In this document: positions 1 through 5,904 of the stretch, piece by piece | Position numbering within the stretch: position 1 is the first letter of the stretch | Layout of the letters: each line of letters opens with the position of its first letter | NCBI GenBank assembly: GCA_029068025.1 | Contig: JAIEDJ010000334.1 | Location: forward strand, 1 to 10,949 | Reading direction: 5' to 3' | Origin: Oscillospiraceae bacterium | GTDB lineage: Bacteria; Bacillota; Clostridia; Oscillospirales; Ruminococcaceae | DNA: 10,949 nt | Made by a program: the position numbers and the translations under genes | Notes under the pieces: model-generated | What the model was told of the DNA's origin: nothing | Seen by the model: the letters and a program-made list of their open reading frames with translations, nothing else | Databases searched by the model: none

Positions 1-627
1 GGAGATCCCGCGCAGAGCACTAGCACTGTTTTTAACGAACCGTGGTCGGATGACGAGCCTTCCGAAAGCTCGTCCGATACCAAAAGCGGAAGCAGTGCGG
101 ATTATTCGGACGAATCGGGAGCGTCGTCATCAGATACTCCTAAGATCGATCTTGACGGCGCGCCGGAGAACGTGTGGCTGTTCGGAAAAAAGATCTCACT
201 GCCGTGCCGCTTTGAGGAATTCGGAGAGGATTTTTCGCTGGGAGAAGAGCACTTCTATCAGATGTACAGCGATCTTGTAGCGTTTTTGTGCTATAAGGGC
301 GAGATCATCGGCGAGGTCATTCTGGATAACTGCAGCAAGGATGATCCGAACAAGTACGCTAAATATGTTACACAGATCGCTCTGGGCGACGCGGAGAACA
401 ATCCCGTTAAGACTGACGGCTGGTATAACGAAGAGATTTATTTCGACGTTATGGGCGTAACTATGAGGAGCAGCCCGGACGATGTTACAAAGCTGCTGGG
501 CGAGCCGACAAAACAGCATGGAACGAAGCGGAATGCCCTAGTCTCATACAAGATCACCAATAAGAAATTCATTGAGATCACATTTAGAAACGGAAAGATC
601 GTTGAGTTTGTAATAGAATCAAAATAA
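1..627 (+). CDS. 3' part of a hypothetical protein with a Ser/Asp-rich linker and C-terminal globular domain
   Basis: The reading frame is open from the first base, so the true start lies upstream; 208 residues are visible. Residues 1-50 or so are low-complexity and rich in Ser, Asp and Glu, like a flexible spacer between an N-terminal anchor or domain and a C-terminal domain. Residues about 58-208 look globular. Near the end the pattern 'SSPDDVTKLLGEP' is followed by beta-type segments. A short helix ending in LGxP before strands recalls the SmpA/BamE-like or BLIP-like small extracytoplasmic fold, but this is a pattern impression and not a family assignment. An internal ATG at 172 would remove the linker; the linker's clean codon structure argues that it is translated. 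The gene is followed after 15 bases by the purO-like gene and may be cotranscribed with it. Function unknown; a surface or lipoprotein location is inferred only from the linker. Confidence 0.75.
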   Translation, partial: GDPAQSTSTVFNEPWSDDEPSESSSDTKSGSSADYSDESGASSSDTPKIDLDGAPENVWLFGKKISLPCRFEEFGEDFSLGEEHFYQMYSDLVAFLCYKGEIIGEVILDNCSKDDPNKYAKYVTQIALGDAENNPVKTDGWYNEEIYFDVMGVTMRSSPDDVTKLLGEPTKQHGTKRNALVSYKITNKKFIEITFRNGKIVEFVIESK

Positions 628-642
628 CAGGAGGAACAAATT

Positions 643-1353
643 ATGATCACACTGGACAAGGAACTGAATTCGCTGGCTTATCATGGCAGAGGGATCGTTA
701 TCGGCAAGTCGCCGGACGGCAAAAAAGCGGTCATCGCTTACTTTATCATGGGGCGCAGCGAGAACAGCCGCAACCGCGTATTTGTCGAGGACGGCGACGG
801 CATCAGAACTCAGGCGTTTGACGAGAGCAAGATGACCAATCCGCACCTTATCATTTACGCGCCTGTTCGCGTACTCGGGAACAAGACCATCGTCACAAAC
901 GGTGATCAGACCGACACGATCTACGCGGGTATGGACAAGCAGATGACCTTCGAGGAATCGCTTCGCTCGCGGACGTTTGAGGACGACGCTCCTAACTTCA
1001 CGCCGAGGATCTCGGGTATCGTACATCTTGACAACGGTTCTATGAATTACGCGATGTCGATACTCAAGTCGGCGAACGGTGATCCCGCTTCCACACGGCG
1101 CTATACCTTTGCGTACTCCGATCCGATAAGCGGACAGGGCAGCTTTATCCACACCTATGCGGCTTCAGGGGATCCGCTGCCGAGCTTTACGGGCGAGCCT
1201 AAGGACGTTGAGATCCCCGATATGGGCTTGGACGAGTTCACGAACTTTGTGTGGAGCAATCTTAACGCGGACAATAAGGTATCTCTGTTTACACGTTATA
1301 TCGACCTTGAAACGGGAAAATTCGAGAGCCGTATCGTCAACAAAAATAAGTGA
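643..1353 (+). CDS. purO: IMP cyclohydrolase, PurO family
   Basis: This 236-aa cytoplasmic enzyme should close the ring of FAICAR to give IMP, the last step of de novo purine synthesis. It resembles archaeal PurO as I remember it, not the MGS-like cyclohydrolase domain of PurH. The N-terminal 'GRGIVIGKSPDGKKAVIAY' (residues about 16-34) fits the PurO opening strand pair. 'SENSRNRVF' (about 39-47) and the NPHLIIYAPVR segment with 'IVTNGDQTDTI' (about 84-94) match the family's most conserved blocks. The length is close to that of clostridial members and slightly longer than archaeal PurO. A strong AGGAGG (629-634), 8 bases before the ATG, fixes the start. The next gene begins 7 bases after the stop. 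A stand-alone AICAR formyltransferase at 4400 supplies the preceding step, which supports the assignment. A related Ntn-fold hydrolase of other specificity is less likely. Confidence 0.8.
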   Translation: MITLDKELNSLAYHGRGIVIGKSPDGKKAVIAYFIMGRSENSRNRVFVEDGDGIRTQAFDESKMTNPHLIIYAPVRVLGNKTIVTNGDQTDTIYAGMDKQMTFEESLRSRTFEDDAPNFTPRISGIVHLDNGSMNYAMSILKSANGDPASTRRYTFAYSDPISGQGSFIHTYAASGDPLPSFTGEPKDVEIPDMGLDEFTNFVWSNLNADNKVSLFTRYIDLETGKFESRIVNKNK

Positions 1354-1360
1354 GATCAAT

Positions 1361-1888
1361 ATGAACAAATTTACTTTTAAATATCACCCCGATCCACTGG
1401 TAACCGGCGTGTTCAAAAACGACAAGGCTGTGCCTTGCGGCTGCTGCGGTCTTGTGACGGATGTTTATTATGACAGGTGGTTTTATTCCTCGAATTCGGG
1501 CAGCGAATATGATGTGAATTTCTGCCCCGAGTGTATTTCAAGCGGCAAGGCTTGCGAACGCTTCGGCGGCGAATTCCAATGTTCCGATAATGTTGATGAC
1601 GTTTCGGATCCGGAAAAACTTGACGAGCTGCTTCACAGAACGCCCGGCAGTTCAGACTATCAAGGATATTGGCCTGCGCATTGCGGCGACTACTGCGCGT
1701 ATGTCGGATCGATCGACGGCAGCGAGCTTGAGGACAGCGAGTTTTTTGACGAGATCCGCGAGACCTACCGAGAGGATATCACAGCGCTTGATTTTGAGGA
1801 TTTTGTTCACGATGCGGAATACAACGTGATTCATCTGTACAAGTGTCTTCATTGCGGAAAACATATTGCAATGATGGAACAATTTTAA
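1361..1888 (+). CDS. CbrC/UPF0167 family protein, copy 1
   Basis: This 175-aa protein opens with FKYHPDPLVTGVF (residues 6-18), the hallmark of the UPF0167/CbrC family, whose E. coli member is linked to colicin E2 tolerance. Six cysteines sit in three likely metal-binding pairs: C26/C28/C29 (CxCC), C55 and C58 (CPEC), and C162 and C165 (CLHCGK). A zinc-ribbon-like structure is therefore plausible, with the C-terminal pair completing it. The middle (about 80-150) is acidic. I chose the ATG at 1361 because the next gene's product aligns from the same point; the open frame extends upstream to 1157 but only through purO sequence. The ribosome site is weak (AAGTGAG, 1348-1354) and overlaps the purO stop, which suggests translational coupling. 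Biochemical role unknown; an immunity or toxin-tolerance role is inferred from the family name and neighbours. Confidence 0.82.
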   Translation: MNKFTFKYHPDPLVTGVFKNDKAVPCGCCGLVTDVYYDRWFYSSNSGSEYDVNFCPECISSGKACERFGGEFQCSDNVDDVSDPEKLDELLHRTPGSSDYQGYWPAHCGDYCAYVGSIDGSELEDSEFFDEIRETYREDITALDFEDFVHDAEYNVIHLYKCLHCGKHIAMMEQF

Positions 1889-1905
1889 TTAAGGAGAATG
1901 TTGAC

Positions 1906-2424
1906 ATGAGCAATTATAATTTTAAGTATCACCCCGATCCTTTGAAAACGGGAATTTTCAAGAACGACAAGACCGTAAAATGCGAGTGCTGCGGCAAGGA
2001 AACGGACGTTTACTATGACGGTCCGTTCTATACTACGGGCAATGAAAAAGTATTTTGCCCCGAATGTATCGCGAGCGGAGCGGCTGCCGAGAAGTTTAAC
2101 GGCGAGTTCCAGGACTCCGAATCCGTTGACGAGGTAAGCGACCCCGCAAAGCTGGACGAGCTGGTTCTCCGTACTCCCGGTTACTGCGGCTGGCAGCAGG
2201 AATACTGGCTCGCGCACTGCGACGATTACTGCGCGTTTCTCGGCTATCCGAACTGGGATGATCTCGTGGAAATGGGTATCGACAAGGAGATCGAGGAGAC
2301 ATACCGCGAGGATATTTGCGGAGTAGATATCGATGAACCACATAAAAAAAAAAAAAACGAGTGCTGCTATCTGTTCAAGTGCCTGCATTGCGGAAAACAT
2401 TTTGCTTACATAGATTTTGACTAA
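1906..2424 (+). CDS. CbrC/UPF0167 family protein, copy 2, with A14 tract
   Basis: This 172-aa tandem paralogue of the gene just upstream shares the FKYHPDPL opening, CECCG (residues 26-30), CPEC (51-54) and CLHCGK (159-164). The cysteines are kept, so both copies look functional. The proteins align end to end with clear divergence, so this is an old duplication or two acquisitions and not a recent copy. The start at 1906 has AAGGAG at 1891-1896 and aligns with copy 1. The oddity is a run of 14 A at 2344-2357 coding for four lysines just before the C-terminal CxxC. Copy 1 has different, non-lysine residues there. A slip of one base would remove the last metal-binding pair. Role as for copy 1: unknown, possibly toxin tolerance. 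Confidence 0.82.
   Translation: MSNYNFKYHPDPLKTGIFKNDKTVKCECCGKETDVYYDGPFYTTGNEKVFCPECIASGAAAEKFNGEFQDSESVDEVSDPAKLDELVLRTPGYCGWQQEYWLAHCDDYCAFLGYPNWDDLVEMGIDKEIEETYREDICGVDIDEPHKKKKNECCYLFKCLHCGKHFAYIDFD
2344..2357 (+). repeat. 14-bp poly-A homopolymer inside the second CbrC gene
   Basis: Fourteen consecutive A bases lie in frame within the coding region and give Lys-Lys-Lys-Lys. Tracts of this length are known sites of replication and transcription slippage. The tract falls in a loop between the family core and the C-terminal CxxC pair, so any +1 or -1 change would truncate or scramble the last 22 or so residues. Confidence 0.95.
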
Positions 2425-2447
2425 CGCAATATTTCGGAGAGGACACG

Positions 2448-2548
2448 GCAAATTTCGCAAGCCATCGGCAAAGTGCAGCGAAACGAAGTGAAGCGGAGCT
2501 TTGTCGATGGGCTAGGGCAAACGAAGTTCGCACGATGCGAGAATTTGC
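2448..2548. repeat. Nested imperfect inverted repeat (possible REP/MITE-like element or structured RNA)
   Basis: The outer arms are GCAAATTTCGCA (2448-2459) and TGCGAGAATTTGC (2536-2548), complementary over 12 bp with one bulged G at 2541. The inner arms AGCCATCGGCAAAG (2460-2473) and CTTTGTCGATGGGCT (2499-2513) pair over 14 bp with one G-U pair and one bulged base. The inner loop is purine-rich (GCGAA/CGAA/GTGAA-like repeats). A second TTCGCA at 2527-2532 could compete for the TGCGA of the right outer arm. The outer stem is followed by CTTTTAAAT, so weak transcription termination after the CbrC pair is possible. It fills the gap between the CbrC pair and the next paralogue pair. Confidence 0.65.
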
Positions 2549-2566
2549 TTTTAAATAGTAAATCAT

Positions 2567-3052
2567 ATGAAAATAATCAACGAAGCAAGCGAAAAGTTCA
2601 AGGACAAGCAAACCGAGGTCTGCGAATTCCTTTTCGGTATCCTGCGGCAGCTTAATGAGCTTGAAAACGAGGTTTATGAGCGCGGCGAGGAACTTAAACT
2701 CAAAAGACCCGAGCCTCATATCATAGCCCCCGGTGAGGAAGAATTGTGGGATGAGTACGAGCAGCGCACCGGAGAGATCGTAAAGCAGGTATGCACGGAG
2801 AAGCTGCTGAAAAAGGGCTACGGTGGCTCGTTTGGAAAACCTGCTGCATATGGTTACATTGACGGAGAATGTACGGCACATTTTATAATGAAATCGGCGG
2901 CTAAGGCAGTAGTTGAGATCCACTTTATGCACGGAACGGCACAGTTCCACCGCTTTGTGTTAAAATCGGACAACGGCTCATGGCTGCTTGACGAGATGTT
3001 CTACGGCTTTGACAGCAACCCTGAAAAGCTGTATAGTCATTCTATCCGGTGA
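2567..3052 (+). CDS. Possible NTF2-fold/RhsIA-like immunity protein, copy 1
   Basis: This 161-aa soluble protein has no signal peptide. Residues 1-90 are helical and charged (ASEKFKDKQTEV at 7-18, then a Glu/Lys-rich segment). The C-terminal third (about 95-155) looks like beta strands ending in a 'W-L-L-D' type segment, typical of NTF2-like immunity proteins. I think it resembles the RhsIA family found beside polymorphic toxins, but this is recollection and not a verified match. The start at 2567 is supported by exact alignment with the next gene's start (MxIxNxASEKFKDKQTEV). However, no Shine-Dalgarno is visible: the 18 bases before the ATG are AT-rich and abut the inverted-repeat element. 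The stop is 8 bases before the start of its paralogue. No toxin gene is seen nearby. Confidence 0.6.
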   Translation: MKIINEASEKFKDKQTEVCEFLFGILRQLNELENEVYERGEELKLKRPEPHIIAPGEEELWDEYEQRTGEIVKQVCTEKLLKKGYGGSFGKPAAYGYIDGECTAHFIMKSAAKAVVEIHFMHGTAQFHRFVLKSDNGSWLLDEMFYGFDSNPEKLYSHSIR

Positions 3053-3060
3053 GGTGAGTT

Positions 3061-3567
3061 ATGGAAATTACCAACCAGGCAAGCGAAAAGTTCAAGGACA
3101 AGCAGACCGAGGTAATTGACGCTTTATTGGAGCTTTTGCGGCTTATCAACGCGCTTGAACAGTCGATTTTTGAGCGTGACAGTGAGATCAATTGGAAAAT
3201 CCGCAAAAAGGAACTCACCGCTGCCGAGATAAAAAACGCCTTTGACAATCTGTGGAGCGATTACCGCGAGGAATGTAAGAAAATCGTAGAGCCGAGATGC
3301 ACCGAGAAGCTCTTGAAAAAGGGCTACGCACAATCGTTCAACAATACGCCGATGTACAGCTACATAGACGATCCTGAGGACGACTGCAAGGGCTTTTTCA
3401 CAATGGATTCGGCGAAAAAGGCGGTTGTGGAATTCCGTTTTACAAAGCACTCGTCGGTGAATTTTATGCACAGATTCACGCTTGTTCCGAGCGGCGACAA
3501 GTGGCTTGTTGACGCGTTCAGTTATGGCACGGAGCAAGAGGGCGTGTGGCACAGAGGACACATTTAA
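3061..3567 (+). CDS. Possible NTF2-fold/RhsIA-like immunity protein, copy 2
   Basis: This 168-aa paralogue of the preceding gene shares ASEKFKDKQTEV (residues 7-18), CTEKLLKKGY and the C-terminal strand block ending 'GDKWLVDAFSYG'. The copies differ by short insertions in the middle (an extra Asp-rich YIDDPEDDC loop here). GAGGTGAG (3050-3057), overlapping the upstream stop, gives it a proper ribosome site and suggests coupling to copy 1. There is no signal peptide or membrane segment, so it is cytoplasmic. An immunity function is inferred from the presumed fold, the tandem duplication and the neighbouring CbrC pair. An ordinary NTF2-like protein with another role cannot be excluded. Confidence 0.62.
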   Translation: MEITNQASEKFKDKQTEVIDALLELLRLINALEQSIFERDSEINWKIRKKELTAAEIKNAFDNLWSDYREECKKIVEPRCTEKLLKKGYAQSFNNTPMYSYIDDPEDDCKGFFTMDSAKKAVVEFRFTKHSSVNFMHRFTLVPSGDKWLVDAFSYGTEQEGVWHRGHI

Positions 3568-3600
3568 AGTTGACAGTGTACAGTTGATAGTTGACAGTTG
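3568..3600. repeat. Short TTGACAGT/TTGATAG repeat run
   Basis: Directly after the stop codon come AGTTGACAGT (3568-3577), CAGTTGATAG (3581-3590) and TTGACAGTTG (3591-3600): three degenerate copies of a GTTGACAGTT-like unit. Similar short intergenic runs occur scattered through many bacterial genomes, often as remnants of small mobile repeats; that parallel is from memory. It lies between two accessory genes. Confidence 0.6.
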
Positions 3601-3619
3601 TGTCTAAGGGGGTGTTTTT

Positions 3620-3955
3620 GTGGAACTGCCGAGGTTGAGGATTTCGTTTGATTACGGCTGCTGTTTGTGGGTCGATGACGGCGCTTTTGACGAAGACAGC
3701 CTGCCTATATCGGATAACTTGAAAAGTGAGTTGAAAGCTCTTGAAGATGAGTTCTGGGGTTTTCTTGATTGGAGTGACCCGGGCGGTCCGCCGGCTTGGA
3801 CTCGCGAGGAAACACTTGCGTTCTTTGACCGTGCTGAACTTGTTTGTAAAAGGTTGCAGGAAGAGCTTCGCGGAAAATATACGGTGATAAACCGTCTTGA
3901 TGAAGACAGACAGTGCTATGGTGATTCGGAAAATTGGATAGATAAGCGGAAGTGA
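3620..3955 (+). CDS. Small acidic hypothetical protein
   Basis: This 111-aa soluble protein starts at GTG, with a strong AAGGGGGTG (3606-3614) about 5 bases upstream. The N-terminus (residues 4-19) is a short strand pair with 'FDYGCCLWVDDGAFD'. 'LPISDNLKSELKALEDEFWGFLDWSDP' (written here only to its key elements: the ISD, the amphipathic helix and the LDWSDP turn, about 28-54) is followed by a 'TREE' helix cap and a long helix (about 61-86). The protein is rich in Asp and Glu. I recall similar small proteins in Actinobacteria and Firmicutes, all uncharacterised. Its place at the end of the putative immunity cluster makes an immunity-type role thinkable, but nothing in the sequence proves it. 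Confidence 0.7.
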   Translation: MELPRLRISFDYGCCLWVDDGAFDEDSLPISDNLKSELKALEDEFWGFLDWSDPGGPPAWTREETLAFFDRAELVCKRLQEELRGKYTVINRLDEDRQCYGDSENWIDKRK

Positions 3956-3973
3956 TTCTTTGAATTAAGGTCG

Positions 3974-4016
3974 ATATAAAGAAAAGGCGTAAAGTTCTTA
4001 ACAGACTTTACACCTT
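3974..4016 (-). terminator. Rho-independent terminator of the 47-aa minus-strand gene
   Basis: Read on the minus strand, AAGGTGTAAAGT (4016-4005) and ACTTTACGCCTT (3995-3984) form a 12-bp stem with a single G-U pair and a 9-base loop, followed by TTTTCTTTATAT. The T-tract is on the minus side only, so it serves the small gene at 4032-4175 and not the + strand gene ending at 3955. Confidence 0.8.
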
Positions 4017-4031
4017 GAAAATATTAACGAT

Positions 4032-4175
4032 TCACGACCTTGTTTCCATGCCTTTTAACTTTTCTATAAGGTCATCAATTTTTGCCTTTTCGGCTTCGTC
4101 TACTGTGGCTTTTATGCGTTCAAGATAATTTATATTGTCTATAACATCGCCAACGGTCAAGGATTTTTGTGACAT
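4032..4175 (-). CDS. Short 47-aa hypothetical protein with complete expression signals
   Basis: Translation from the ATG at 4175 gives MSQKSLTVGDVIDNINYLER... (47 residues), ending at TGA 4032-4034. The product is charged and mostly helical: residues about 9-43 form an amphipathic, coiled-coil-like helix (IDNINYLERIKATVDEAE, then a KIDDLIEKLKGM-type heptad pattern). It has AGAGGTGA (4188-4181) five bases before the start, a perfect-consensus promoter at 4217-4245 and its own terminator at 3974-4016. All four elements in correct order make a real gene likely despite its size. It has no signal peptide. It could be a small regulatory or antitoxin-like partner, but no toxin is adjacent and the family is not recognised. 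Confidence 0.78.
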   Translation of the reverse strand: MSQKSLTVGDVIDNINYLERIKATVDEAEKAKIDDLIEKLKGMETRS

Positions 4176-4216
4176 ATTGCTCACCTCTTTCCATAATCCT
4201 TTAATTCTTTAATTGA

Positions 4217-4245
4217 ATTATAGCATATTAAAAGAGGTTTGTCAA
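4217..4245 (-). promoter_or_regulatory. Perfect-consensus sigma-A promoter for the 47-aa gene
   Basis: On the minus strand TTGACA (4245-4240) and TATAAT (4222-4217) are separated by exactly 17 bases. Both hexamers are full consensus. Transcription would start near 4210 and give a leader of about 35 bases before the ATG at 4175. Strong constitutive expression is expected unless it is repressed; no clear operator palindrome is seen. Confidence 0.88.
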
Positions 4246-4321
4246 GGTATAAAGACATTTATACATAATAATTGAGCATTGAAAATTGTCGGGATTCGCG
4301 AATGATGTGCGGTTATGAAAT

Positions 4322-4342
4322 TACCGAGGCTGAAATTCGGTA
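4322..4342 (+). other. Small stem-loop upstream of the AICAR formyltransferase gene
   Basis: TACCGA (4322-4327) and TCGGTA (4337-4342) can pair around a 9-base loop, with a G-U pair closing inside. An upstream CGGT near 4310 could compete for the ACCG. I see no purine riboswitch consensus and no convincing promoter in 4246-4399, so the transcription start of the downstream gene is unresolved. This may be chance. Confidence 0.25.
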
Positions 4343-4399
4343 CATAAAGTGATCTGGCGTAAAATTCGCGGTTATTAATGATTTATGGGAGGAAATATT

Positions 4400-5578
4400 A
4401 TGACAGAACTGGAACTGAAATACGGCTGCAACCCTAACCAAAAGCCGTCCAAGATCTTTATGGAGGGTGGCAAGGACTTGCCTATCGAGGTGCTGAACGG
4501 CAAGCCCGGCTACATCAACTTTCTGGACGCATTCAACGGCTGGCAGCTTGTAAAGGAGCTGAAAGCCGCTACCGGACACCCGGCGGCTACTTCCTTTAAG
4601 CACGTTTCTCCGGCGGGCGCGGCTATTGGGCTTCCGCTTACCGAAACGCTTGCGAAGATCTATTGGGTAGACGATCTTGGCGAGCTTTCTCCGCTTGCGT
4701 GCGCGTATGCACGTGCGCGCGGCGCGGACAGAATGTCGAGCTACGGCGATTTTATCGCGCTTTCGGACGTTTGCGACGTTCCCACAGCGAGAATAATTCA
4801 ACGCGAGGTATCGGACGGCGTTATCGCGCCCGGTTATGAGCCGGAAGCGCTTGAGATCCTCAAATCAAAGCGCAAGGGCACTTACAATATCATCAAGATC
4901 GACCCGGATTATGTTCCCGATCCGATCGAGCGTAAGCAGGTGTTCGGGATCACGTTCGAGCAGGGCAGAAACGAGCTTGTGATCAATGAGGAACTGTTCG
5001 CGAACCGTCCTACCAAGAACAAGGAGATCCCCGAGAGCGCTATACACGATCTCGCCATTGCAATGATCACGCTGAAATACACACAGTCAAATTCCGTTGC
5101 TTACGTTTGCAACGGTCAGGCTATCGGAATCGGTGCGGGTCAGCAGTCGAGGATCCATTGCACACGGCTTGCCGGCACCAAGGCGGACAACTGGTTCCTG
5201 AGACAGTCGCCGAATGTAATGGATCTGCAATTCGTTGACGATATCCGCCGCGCAGACCGTGACAACGCGATCGACCTGTACATCGGCGAGGATTATATGG
5301 ATGTGCTTGCCGAGGGCGCGTGGCAGAAGATCTTCAAGGTAAAGCCCGAAGTATTCACTGCCGACATGAAGCGCCGCTGGCTGTACAGAATGAAGGATGT
5401 GGCGCTCGGCTCGGACGCGTTTTTCCCGTTCGGCGACAACATCGAGCGCGCTCACAGGAGCGGTGTTCAGTATATCGCGCAGCCGGGCGGCTCTATCCGC
5501 GATGACAACGTTATCGAGACCTGCGACAAGTACGGTATCGCTATGGCGTTTACGGGAATTCGGTTGTTCCACCACTGA
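4400..5578 (+). CDS. Stand-alone AICAR formyltransferase (PurH transformylase domain only)
   Basis: This 392-aa cytoplasmic enzyme transfers the formyl group of 10-formyltetrahydrofolate to AICAR, giving FAICAR for the PurO-type cyclohydrolase. It corresponds to the C-terminal half of bifunctional PurH/ATIC; the N-terminal MGS-like cyclohydrolase domain is absent. Diagnostic segments are LKYGCNPNQKPS (6-17), SFKHVSPAGAA (65-75, with K67-H68 matching the catalytic Lys-His of human ATIC), the ARARGADRMSSYGDF block (104-118), KYTQSNSV (226-233), GIGAGQQSRIHCTRLAG (243-259), DAFFPFGDN and the terminal LFHH. These blocks resemble animal ATIC more than E. coli PurH. The frame opens at ATG 4385, but GGGAGG (4387-4392) places the ribosome site for ATG 4400, so the shorter form is chosen. 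A bidirectional hairpin follows at 5600-5637. Confidence 0.93.
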   Translation: MTELELKYGCNPNQKPSKIFMEGGKDLPIEVLNGKPGYINFLDAFNGWQLVKELKAATGHPAATSFKHVSPAGAAIGLPLTETLAKIYWVDDLGELSPLACAYARARGADRMSSYGDFIALSDVCDVPTARIIQREVSDGVIAPGYEPEALEILKSKRKGTYNIIKIDPDYVPDPIERKQVFGITFEQGRNELVINEELFANRPTKNKEIPESAIHDLAIAMITLKYTQSNSVAYVCNGQAIGIGAGQQSRIHCTRLAGTKADNWFLRQSPNVMDLQFVDDIRRADRDNAIDLYIGEDYMDVLAEGAWQKIFKVKPEVFTADMKRRWLYRMKDVALGSDAFFPFGDNIERAHRSGVQYIAQPGGSIRDDNVIETCDKYGIAMAFTGIRLFHH

Positions 5579-5599
5579 TACGCGTAGCTGATAATAAAA

Positions 5600-5637
5600 A
5601 GTCCCCTTGGGATCGGGTTCGCCTATCCCAAGGGGCT
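5600..5637. terminator. Shared terminator between convergent genes
   Basis: CCCCTTGGGAT (5603-5613) and ATCCCAAGGGG (5625-5635) form an 11-bp perfect stem, extendable by two pairs on each side with a bulge or mismatch. On the minus strand it is followed by TTTTTATTAT, a good T-tract for the HTH gene, whose stop is only 3 bases away. On the + strand it is followed by the weaker GCTTATTTAT, which may serve the formyltransferase gene. Confidence 0.85.
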
Positions 5638-5639
5638 GC

Positions 5640-5861
5640 TTATTTATAAGGTGCTTTGTTATCGGTAAGACCCAGGATATAATCCACGCTTGTGCCGTAG
5701 TGTTTTGCCAGTTTAATAAGCACTTCGGTGGGTATGTCAAGGTCGCCGCGCTCGTAGTTGCTGTATACGCGCTGACTGCACCCGAGGATATCCGCAAGTT
5801 CGCGCTGCTTCAGATCGCTGTCCTCGCGCAGGTCTCTAATTCGTTTGTACTGTGAAGCCAT
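5640..5861 (-). CDS. Cro/CI-type helix-turn-helix transcriptional regulator
   Basis: This 73-aa single-domain DNA-binding protein has an HTH_3/XRE fold. Residues 5-13 (YKRIRDLRE) are helix 1, 17-27 (LKQRELADILG) is helix 2 and 29-39 (SQRVYSNYERG) contains the recognition helix. 'PTEVLIKLAKHYGTSVDYILG' spans the last helices. There is no C-terminal sensor domain. The frame also opens at ATG 5876, but a TATAAT (minus strand, 5885-5880) lies just 3 bases upstream of that codon, so transcription should begin at or after it; GGGTGA precedes ATG 5861, which I take as the start. It is divergent from the surface-protein gene. A 17-bp palindrome lies in that gene's promoter, so it likely represses that gene and may affect its own promoter. 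Confidence 0.9.
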   Translation of the reverse strand: MASQYKRIRDLREDSDLKQRELADILGCSQRVYSNYERGDLDIPTEVLIKLAKHYGTSVDYILGLTDNKAPYK

Positions 5862-5879
5862 AGTATAATCACCCATTTT

Positions 5880-5885
5880 ATTATA
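5880..5885 (-). promoter_or_regulatory. -10 element for the HTH regulator
   Basis: TATAAT reads on the minus strand. The hexamer 17 bases upstream (TCAAGA, 5908-5903) is a poor -35 and overlaps the -35 of the divergent promoter, so the two promoters are back to back and may compete. Expected start of transcription is near 5873, consistent with the downstream ATG at 5861 being used. Confidence 0.5.
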
Positions 5886-5904
5886 TATTTTTTTTAAAAA
5901 CCTC

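Noticed and set aside
619..1152. Minus-strand open frame opposite the purO-like gene
   Set aside because: Shadow of the + strand gene, with no ribosome site or family pattern.
1885..2460. Minus-strand open frame of 191 codons over the second CbrC gene
   Set aside because: The + frame shows family motifs and a good ribosome site; the minus frame is a codon-bias shadow with a Phe-rich segment from the A14 tract.
2473..2655. 60-codon + strand frame starting in the inverted repeat
   Set aside because: It overlaps the true gene at 2567 in another frame and its first part is only the repeat translated.
2375..2950. Minus-strand open frame spanning the inverted repeat and the next gene
   Set aside because: It crosses the palindromic element and the + strand paralogue, whose coding status is proven by alignment with its tandem copy.
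3568..3600. CRISPR-like repeat run
   Set aside because: Units are about 10 bases, degenerate and without spacers; no cas gene is present.
3984..4016. Hairpin considered as terminator for the + strand gene ending at 3955
   Set aside because: On the + strand no T-tract follows (GAAAATATTA) and the stem has a C-A mismatch; it fits the minus strand much better.
4246..4399. Purine riboswitch or PurR box before the AICAR formyltransferase
   Set aside because: No conserved purine-aptamer segments or PurBox-like sequence could be found; only a 6-7 bp stem-loop is present.
5087..5797. Long minus-strand open frame (236 codons) opposite the formyltransferase gene
   Set aside because: It is antisense to a gene with unmistakable family motifs and runs across the terminator and the HTH gene; its product has no recognisable pattern.
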